Part shown: one piece after another, positions 58,492-64,000 of the stretch
Position numbering within the stretch: position 1 is the first letter of the stretch
Layout of the letters: every line of letters begins with the position of its first letter
Source of the DNA: Rhizobium leguminosarum
GTDB lineage: Bacteria; Pseudomonadota; Alphaproteobacteria; Rhizobiales; Rhizobiaceae
Direction: 5' to 3'
DNA: 64,000 nt
NCBI RefSeq assembly: GCF_017876795.1
Contig: NZ_JAGIOR010000001.1
Span: forward strand, 529,501-593,500
Notes under the pieces: model-generated
What the model was told of the DNA's origin: nothing
Database searches by the model: none
The model's input: only the letters and a program-made list of their open reading frames with translations
Translations under genes and position numbers: made by a program

Positions 58492-59685
58492 TCAGGGATT
58501 TTTGGGGTCGTTGGAAAGGGCGGCGACGCCGACGATCTCGATGCCGCGCATCGCAGCCTCCTCGCTCCATTTGGCGATGGCGTCAACGCTCTCGTCGAAA
58601 GCCGAGGCGACGCCGATCGCCTGGCCGTTCTTGCGGGCGATGCGCTCGAGCTCGTCAAGCTTCTTCAAGACGGCGTTGATATCGAGCTGGCCGTCGAGCT
58701 GCAGATCGGCGAAGGCATAGGGCAGTTCGGTTCCCTTGGCGACCGCCGCCGTCTTCGACTGCGCCGACGTGCCGTCGTCGAGGAACAGCAGGCCGCGCTT
58801 GCCGATATCGCGCATAACAGGTTCCATGGCGGTGGAATCGGACAGGAAACGGCCGCCGAGATAATTCATCACCCCGGTATAATTGGTGATCTCGCCCATC
58901 GCCTTGTGCAGGTTCTCGATGTTGCGGGCGGCCGGTTTCGTGGTCAGCAGCGTTTCCGGACCGGGATCATTCGTCGGGTAATCAAACGGCTCGAGCGGTA
59001 CTTGCAGAAGAATCTCGTGGCCGCCGCGGCGGGCTTCCTGCATCCAGCGCTGCAGGCTGTTGCCGCTTGCGGCAAAGGCGAAGGTGATTTCCTCCGGCAA
59101 TTCAGCGATGGCGCGCTGCGTTCCGGTCTGGCTGAGCCCGAGGCCGCTGACAACGATGGCGATGCGGACACCGCGCGCGCCGGACGCGGGACGAGCATAT
59201 TGATCCATCGGCCGCCGGCCATCAGGACCGACAATCGGAAGCCTGCCAAACGGCGTTTCTTCGAGCAGCGCCTCATTCGGCTGGGCGGCCATGCGTGGAT
59301 CCTGGCCGATCTGCATGGCATCCACCAGCACCGGCCCGCTGCCGTCGCGCGGGCGGGGACTATATTTGGTGATGACGGAGCCGTCGCCGGTGACCATCTG
59401 TTCGACAGTGGCGCCCGAGCGTGGTTCGGCGCGCGGCATGCCGTCCGGCGTCTTTGTGGCGGTTGTCGTCGGTGGCGGAGGGGTATTGGGGGGCGTTGCG
59501 GCCTGTTCTGCCGCCGGGGGTTTGGAGCGTTCGAGCCCATCGCCGCGAAACGCCGTATAGAGGGAAAAGCCGCCTATCGCGAAAAGACAAAGACTGGCGG
59601 CGATGCGGCCCAGGCGCAGAACACCCGGGCGCCGGCTGCCGGTTTTGCGGTTGCCGCCTAAAGGCGCATGCAGGTCCGTTCCCAA
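58492..59685 (-). CDS. YibQ/DUF610-type divergent polysaccharide deacetylase
   Basis: 397 aa, anchored by one membrane helix (about residues 28-46). The start is TTG 59685, the first codon of the frame, with GGAG 11 bases upstream. A Pro/Thr-rich linker (about 55-80) leads to the deacetylase-like NodB-fold domain: VRIAIVVSGLGLSQTGTQRAI, HEILLQVPLEPFDYP and NYLGGRFLSD (read in parts). Serine replaces the first metal-binding aspartate (VSGLGL rather than IDDLG), as happens in divergent members. It usually follows ctpA in alphaproteobacteria, as here. A periplasmic envelope role is likely. Confidence 0.85.
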   Translation of the reverse strand: MGTDLHAPLGGNRKTGSRRPGVLRLGRIAASLCLFAIGGFSLYTAFRGDGLERSKPPAAEQAATPPNTPPPPTTTATKTPDGMPRAEPRSGATVEQMVTGDGSVITKYSPRPRDGSGPVLVDAMQIGQDPRMAAQPNEALLEETPFGRLPIVGPDGRRPMDQYARPASGARGVRIAIVVSGLGLSQTGTQRAIAELPEEITFAFAASGNSLQRWMQEARRGGHEILLQVPLEPFDYPTNDPGPETLLTTKPAARNIENLHKAMGEITNYTGVMNYLGGRFLSDSTAMEPVMRDIGKRGLLFLDDGTSAQSKTAAVAKGTELPYAFADLQLDGQLDINAVLKKLDELERIARKNGQAIGVASAFDESVDAIAKWSEEAAMRGIEIVGVAALSNDPKNP

Positions 59686-59762
59686 TTTTTCGCCCGCTCC
59701 AAAACCGGGAAACAGCAGAAAGGGTCAAGGCCGGGCGAGGTGCCCGGCCTTGACGTGATCAA

Positions 59763-61085
59763 TTACTTGGCGACGACGGCCTTATCAGGGTTCGGCGGGA
59801 AGGCCGGATCGGTCTTCTTGCCGCGCAGAAGGTCGAGCGCATAGTTCAGCTGCACGTCGTCCTTCGGGTCCGGTGGAACATAGGCAACCGAGCCCGAACC
59901 TTCATCGGTCTCGCTCTGGCCCTTGATATGGCCGCGCAGGCTGGATTCGCCTTCGGTCACCATCTTGCCCTGCAGTTCTTCAGGCAGCGGCTCCTCGACT
60001 TTAATGTCGGGGGTGATGCCGGTGCCCTGGATCGAGCGGCCCGACGGCGTGTAGTAGAGCGCCGTGGTCAGGCGCAGCGCGCCGTTTTCGCCGAGCGGGA
60101 TGATCGTCTGGACGGAGCCCTTGCCGAAAGAGCGGGTGCCGAGAACGGTGGCGCGGCGCAGATCCTGAAGAGCGCCGGCGACGATTTCCGATGCGGAAGC
60201 CGAACCGCCGTTGATCAGCACGATAACCGGCTTGCCATCCGTCAGGTCGCCCGGGCCGGCATTGAAGCGGCGGGTTTCATCGGGATTGCGGCCGCGGGTC
60301 GATACGACTTCGCCGCGCTGCAGCAGCGCATCGGAGACGTTGATCGCCTGGTCGAGCAGACCGCCCGGATTGAGGCGCAAGTCGAGGACATAACCCTTCA
60401 GCTTGTCGGCCGGAACGGTGTCCTTGATCTTCTTGATCGCCTTTTCCATGTCGGGATAGGTCTTCTCGGTAAAGGAGATGATGCGGAGGTAACCGACATC
60501 GTCCTCAACACGCGACTTGACGGCCTGGACGGCGACGACGTCACGGACGATCGTCAGCTCGATCGGCTTGTCGGCGCCCTTGCGGATCAGCGTCAGCTTG
60601 ATCGGTGTGTTGACGGCGCCGCGCATCTTCTCAACGGCGTCTTCAAGCTTCAGGCCGCGCACGGACTGGCCGTCGATCTCGGAGATATAATCGCCGGCGA
60701 GAACACCGGCCTTGGCGGCGGGCGTATCGTCGATCGGGGTGATGACCTTGACGAGGTCGTCTTCCATGGTGACTTCGATGCCGAGGCCGCCGAACTCACC
60801 CTTGGTCTGGGTGCGCATGTCCTCGGCGTCCTTCGCATTCATATAGCTCGAATGCGGATCCAGCGAGGAGAGCATGCCGTTGATGGCGTTCTCGATCAGC
60901 TTGTCTTCGGCCGGCGGCGTCACGTATTGCGCGCGCACACGCTCGAAGACATCGCCGAACACCGAGAGTTCCTTGTACGTCGAGGATCCGGCCGCTTCTG
61001 CCGGCGCACCCGCCGAGTAAATGACGCTCATGGCGGTCGCACCCATCAATGCGCCGACCAGAACAAGAGAAGCCCTACGAATCAT
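59763..61085 (-). CDS. ctpA: Carboxy-terminal processing protease CtpA (S41)
   Basis: Periplasmic serine protease. The product is 440 aa from the ATG at 61085 (MIRRASLVLVGALMG), with a signal peptide ending near APAEA. A PDZ domain (about residues 95-175, GGLGIEVTMEDDLVKV) is followed by the S41 fold. The catalytic serine is in INGGSASASEIVAGAL and the lysine in RSFGKGSVQTIIPL. The C-terminus has a charged tail after the usual family end. The start overlaps the EnvC-like gene by 11 bp, so they are coupled. Confidence 0.95.
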   Translation of the reverse strand: MIRRASLVLVGALMGATAMSVIYSAGAPAEAAGSSTYKELSVFGDVFERVRAQYVTPPAEDKLIENAINGMLSSLDPHSSYMNAKDAEDMRTQTKGEFGGLGIEVTMEDDLVKVITPIDDTPAAKAGVLAGDYISEIDGQSVRGLKLEDAVEKMRGAVNTPIKLTLIRKGADKPIELTIVRDVVAVQAVKSRVEDDVGYLRIISFTEKTYPDMEKAIKKIKDTVPADKLKGYVLDLRLNPGGLLDQAINVSDALLQRGEVVSTRGRNPDETRRFNAGPGDLTDGKPVIVLINGGSASASEIVAGALQDLRRATVLGTRSFGKGSVQTIIPLGENGALRLTTALYYTPSGRSIQGTGITPDIKVEEPLPEELQGKMVTEGESSLRGHIKGQSETDEGSGSVAYVPPDPKDDVQLNYALDLLRGKKTDPAFPPNPDKAVVAK

Positions 61086-62508
61086 TGCGTGCCTTTCCAG
61101 TGTCTTTGGCGGTCCACCACGGTCGGGAATCGACCGGTTTACCGTCCTTTCGAAATTCAATGTAAAGCGTTGGCCGGTCCGTTGCCAGCGCCAATGCAGT
61201 CGCGCTTGCCACTCTTTTCGCACCCATCACGGCGAGCGGCTCGCCGGAGAAAACGAATTTTCCCTGACGGGTATTGATCGTATCCATTCCCGAGAGAACC
61301 AGGTGGTAGCCATCGCCGGTGTCGAGGATGATCATCTGGCCGTAGCTGCGGAAAGCGCCGGCAAAAACCACCAGGCCATCCGCAGGCGCCGTCACCACCG
61401 TCTCCGGATTGGTGGCGACCGTCATTCCCATCGCCTCGTGCCCGGTGCCGTCGGCATCGCCGAACTGGCGCAGGATATCGCCCGCGACGGGCACCTCCAA
61501 TTTCGCCTTCAATTCTCCGAAGGGATATGCGGGCGCAATGCGGTTTTTATCGGGCACACCACTGTCGGCCAAGGCCTTGGCCTGGGCGCGCTGCTCGTCC
61601 GTCATCAGCTTGCGGTTCTCCTCCGCCTGGCGGGCGGCGGCGGCGGCATCCCGCACCGAAGCGATCTCGGATTCCATCGAGGCGACGAGGCCTTCAAGAC
61701 TGGTCGCCTTGCCCGCCAGTTCCTCGGAGCGTTTCCTCTCGGCGGTGAGTTCGGCGGCATTGCTGCGGCTGAGCTTGTCGTTTTCGGCAAGCAGCAGGTC
61801 CATGCGCCGCTCTTCCTCGATACTGTTCGTCATGGTCGCGGTCAGGCCGGCCTTCTCGGCGGCACTTGCGGTCTGCAATGCGGCGAGGCTTGCAAGGTCT
61901 CCGGCAAGCTTATCGGTCTCCTTGCGGATGCCGGGCACAACGGCGCCGAGCAGGATGGCGCTGCGCACGGAGGCAAGTGCGTCATCAGGGGTGACGAGCA
62001 AAGCGGGTGGCGGGTTGCGGCCCATACGCTGGAGCGCTGCCAGCACCTCGGCGAGAAGGCCGCGGCGCTCGTGCAGGGAACGGCGGATGCCATCCTCCTT
62101 GACGCCGAGATCGGCAAGCTTCTTCTCGCTTGCGAGGATCTGCTTGTCGAGCGCCTTGCGGCGGGCGGCAGACTCGATCAGCGCCTGGCGGATGCTTTGC
62201 GTGCTCTTTTCCAGATCGGCGATGCTCTGTTTAAGCGCGCTCACCTTGTCCGAGGAAAGACTGATCGTTTTCGACAGGGTTGCGAGCTCGGTGCGGGTTT
62301 CATCCCGTTTGGCGGCCAGTTCGGCGGCCGGATCGGGCGGCGCCGGCTCGGCCGCCGGCTGCGGTGCAGATGATTGTGCCGCTTCAGGTGCGGCATCCTG
62401 CGCCCGGACGATGAAGGGATCTGCCGACACGGCAATTACCGCCACACCGACCCCGGCCGCGATAGCCGGCAGGATCATGCGGTATCGCCTGGTTGCTTCT
62501 CTCGTCAT
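61075..62508 (-). CDS. EnvC-like murein hydrolase activator (degenerate M23)
   Basis: 477 aa, exported (hydrophobic segment about residues 11-35). A Pro/Ala-rich stretch (about 38-62) precedes a long coiled coil (about 63-330, heptads such as LATLSKTISLSSDKVSALKQSIADLE, read in parts). The C-terminal LytM domain has lost zinc ligands: GHEAMGMTV replaces HxxxD and LYIEFRKDG replaces the terminal HxH. It is therefore probably an amidase activator, not an enzyme, like E. coli EnvC. Overlaps ctpA. Confidence 0.88.
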   Translation of the reverse strand: MTREATRRYRMILPAIAAGVGVAVIAVSADPFIVRAQDAAPEAAQSSAPQPAAEPAPPDPAAELAAKRDETRTELATLSKTISLSSDKVSALKQSIADLEKSTQSIRQALIESAARRKALDKQILASEKKLADLGVKEDGIRRSLHERRGLLAEVLAALQRMGRNPPPALLVTPDDALASVRSAILLGAVVPGIRKETDKLAGDLASLAALQTASAAEKAGLTATMTNSIEEERRMDLLLAENDKLSRSNAAELTAERKRSEELAGKATSLEGLVASMESEIASVRDAAAAARQAEENRKLMTDEQRAQAKALADSGVPDKNRIAPAYPFGELKAKLEVPVAGDILRQFGDADGTGHEAMGMTVATNPETVVTAPADGLVVFAGAFRSYGQMIILDTGDGYHLVLSGMDTINTRQGKFVFSGEPLAVMGAKRVASATALALATDRPTLYIEFRKDGKPVDSRPWWTAKDTGKARNDS

Positions 62509-62641
62509 GCGTGTTAGGGCACTTTCTCAAATCGCGCGCAGACTAAGCTGATTTGGCACGCTTTGCCAGAAAGTTTGAGGCACAACGGCCGGCAGGCAGA
62601 ACACGGCTGCGTGACAATGCGAATTGCCGAGCGGTGGGGCA

Positions 62642-63124
62642 TCAGACGCGGTGATAGGGGTGGCCGGACAGGATGGTCACGGCGCGATAAAGCTGTTCGG
62701 CGATCAGCGTCCGCACGAGTTGATGCGGCCAGGTCATCTTGCCCAGGCAAAGCGTGGCGTCGGCACGGTCATAGAGGGATGGATCGAGGCCGTCGGCGCC
62801 GCCAATGGCGATGGTCAGCTCGCGTTTGCCCTGGTCGCGATAGGAGCCGAGCAGGTTTGCGAAGGCTTCGCTGTCAAGCGCCTTGCCGCATTCATCGAGA
62901 AGGATGAGGATGCTGCCATCGGCAAGCGATTTCAGCAGCAGTGCCGCTTCCTCGCGCTTGCGGGTTTCCGCATTGGAGGCACGGCTTTCAGCAACTTCGG
63001 CAATGCGGGACAGTTCGAGGCCGACGGCAGGGCCGGCCTTGGCGAAACGGTCGAAATAACGGGCCGCAAGATCCTTTTCGGGGCCGGATTTCAGCCGTCC
63101 CACCGCAAAAAGACCAATTCGCAT
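62642..63124 (-). CDS. rlmH: 23S rRNA (pseudouridine1915-N3)-methyltransferase RlmH
   Basis: SPOUT-class methyltransferase acting on 70S ribosomes. The product is 160 aa, complete: MRIGLFAVGRLKSGPEKDL, LDECGKALDSEAFA, the SAM-binding knot IAIGGADGLDPSLYDRAD and the C-terminal AEQLYRAVTILSGHPYHR (read in parts). rsfS is 118 bp upstream on the same strand, as in most bacteria. Confidence 0.96.
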   Translation of the reverse strand: MRIGLFAVGRLKSGPEKDLAARYFDRFAKAGPAVGLELSRIAEVAESRASNAETRKREEAALLLKSLADGSILILLDECGKALDSEAFANLLGSYRDQGKRELTIAIGGADGLDPSLYDRADATLCLGKMTWPHQLVRTLIAEQLYRAVTILSGHPYHRV

Positions 63125-63242
63125 TCACCCGCTCCTACTGATGCGGCACATCGGGCGCACAAGGCGCCACCGGCCGGTTTGTGATGTTTTTCGGCCAGTC
63201 AATGCCACGTTTCAGGCGCCGGACAGAATGCCGGCCTGCCTG

Positions 63243-63686
63243 TCAGTGCCGCGTTTCTTCATCCATATCCGGAGCCGCCCACATCTTTTCGATGTTGTAG
63301 AACTCGCGGATTTCGGGGCGGAACACATGCACGATAATGTCACCGGTGTCGATCAGGACCCAATCGCCACCTTCCTGACCTTCGACGCGGGCCGTACCGA
63401 GGCCGTCATCCTTCAGGTCGGTGAGCAGATGATCCGAGATCGCCATGACATGCCTGCTCGAGCGGCCGGAGACCACGATCATGTAGTCTCCCAGCGCCGA
63501 TTTTCCGGCAATGTCGATGGTAACGATATCTTCAGCTTTGGAGTCCTCGAGGCTGGCGAGGACGGTTTCTAGGGCGCGGGCGGCGGCATCGGCGCCACGT
63601 TCCGCACTCTTCGGGATAACGGCGAACGTTTTTCCCTTGGCGTGTACTGTTGTCAGTGCTTTCCCTTTCCTGGAATGACAAACCAT
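63243..63686 (-). CDS. rsfS: Ribosomal silencing factor RsfS
   Basis: Binds ribosomal protein L14 and blocks subunit joining in starved cells. The conserved domain is complete: VLASLEDSKAEDIVTIDI, DYMIVVSGRSSRHVMAISDHL, VEGQEGGDWVLIDTGDIIVHVF and REFYNIEKMW (read in parts). The ATG at 63686 gives 147 aa but has no ribosome binding site. A CTG at 63656 lies just after AGGAAAGGG and would give 137 aa; the true start is unsettled. The usual upstream neighbour nadD is absent; a divergent ModE-like gene lies there instead. Confidence 0.92.
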   Translation of the reverse strand: MVCHSRKGKALTTVHAKGKTFAVIPKSAERGADAAARALETVLASLEDSKAEDIVTIDIAGKSALGDYMIVVSGRSSRHVMAISDHLLTDLKDDGLGTARVEGQEGGDWVLIDTGDIIVHVFRPEIREFYNIEKMWAAPDMDEETRH

Positions 63687-63894
63687 GCACAACACAGATC
63701 CGATCGAGACCGGATCATGGTTAAGATAGGCATCAAACCATTAATGTTTCAAGACGTGCTAAGATACAGAGTGGTCGAAAATCCGATCTGGCGTCCGAAT
63801 TGAAGAATATTGCCACGCGGGCTGCTTGTGCGGCCGGTGTACAGTTTCCATACCGCGGCGTAAAGTGCGGCAAATCTAGCGATTTCACGATTCG

Positions 63895-64000
63895 ATGACC
63901 GATCCAGCCGCAAAAACACTCGTACCCGTCCTGCGAATCAGTTTCCCGGATGAAGATCGGCTGGGCCATGGCAAGATGGAGCTGCTGGAGCATATCCGCG
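63895..64000 (+). CDS. ModE-like winged-helix transcriptional regulator, 5' end
   Basis: Only the first 35 codons are inside the window. The frame starts at ATG 63895 (MTDPAAKTLVPVLRISFPDEDR, read in parts) and continues LGHGKMELLEHIR. This matches the opening of the N-terminal DNA-binding domain of ModE-type (molybdate-responsive) regulators, where LG-x-GK-x-ELLE-x-I begins the winged helix. No ribosome binding site is obvious. Divergent from rsfS across about 200 bp. Confidence 0.6.
   Translation, partial: MTDPAAKTLVPVLRISFPDEDRLGHGKMELLEHIR

Overview
This window is chromosomal DNA of an alphaproteobacterium of the order Rhizobiales, most likely the Rhizobium etli / R. leguminosarum group. 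The evidence is the gene order hemJ-rho-mnmE-mnmG-rsmG-parA-parB / holA-lptE-leuS (the origin-proximal block of rhizobial chromosomes), high GC with strong third-position bias, a rhizobial PhoB box, an alphaproteobacterial SOS box, and many dispersed two-palindrome intergenic repeats of the RIME type. The chromosomal replication origin is probably just left of base 1, because hemE/hemJ flank oriC in relatives; that is inference.

Layout. 1-7536 (+): 3' end of hemJ, rho with its own intrinsic terminator, the tRNA/rRNA modification genes mnmE, mnmG and rsmG, then parA-parB. A perfect 16-bp parS lies inside rsmG, two degenerate parS-like sites flank the mnmE/mnmG junction, and a 15/16 site lies 40 kb away behind leuB. 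7560-11752 (-): leuS-lptE-holA operon. 11954-14636 (+): yggS and a propionyl-CoA synthetase-like gene. 14894-16614: orphan flagellin facing a TrcR/DUF1013 regulator across a bidirectional terminator. 16845-25269: acsA, a DUF1674 gene, htpX-rsmB, a heparinase II/III-like gene and purH. 25297-31484 (-): a UMF1-type permease and the giant NAD-glutamate dehydrogenase. 31759-35063 (+): pyridoxal kinase, beta-carbonic anhydrase and a GGDEF protein. 35115-37474 (-): lytic transglycosylase, asd and a possible 39-aa gene.

37654-44117 (+): a Pho-box-controlled alkaline phosphatase, a three-gene metal-related ABC cassette (Cys-motif exported protein, ATPase, permease with a His-rich loop), and an MHS-family transporter with an insertion of about 190 residues. 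44166-48985: PAP2 phosphatase, leuB, a PLP-dependent dehydratase, leuD, a VOC protein and a small membrane protein. 49126-50857: CitE-like lyase, DUF1737 and a zinicin metallopeptidase. 51018-56873: the LexA-controlled imuA-imuB-dnaE2 mutasome, in which imuA and imuB overlap by 155 bp. 57081-57843: bfd-bfr iron-storage pair with non-ATG starts. 57931-63686 (-): rppH, YibQ-type deacetylase, ctpA, EnvC-like factor, rlmH and rsfS. The window closes in the 5' end of a ModE-like regulator on the plus strand.

Almost everything is core genome. The least explained items are the family of palindromic mosaic repeats, which sit on stop codons and in promoter regions; the distal parS-like site; the His-rich ABC cassette beside a PhoB-regulated, zinc-type phosphatase; the oversized transporter loop; and the long imuA/imuB overlap. 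I saw no rRNA, tRNA, CRISPR array, insertion sequence or prophage. The only gene-free stretch longer than 300 bases, counting confident genes only, is 37244-37653, which holds the possible 39-aa gene and the Pho box.
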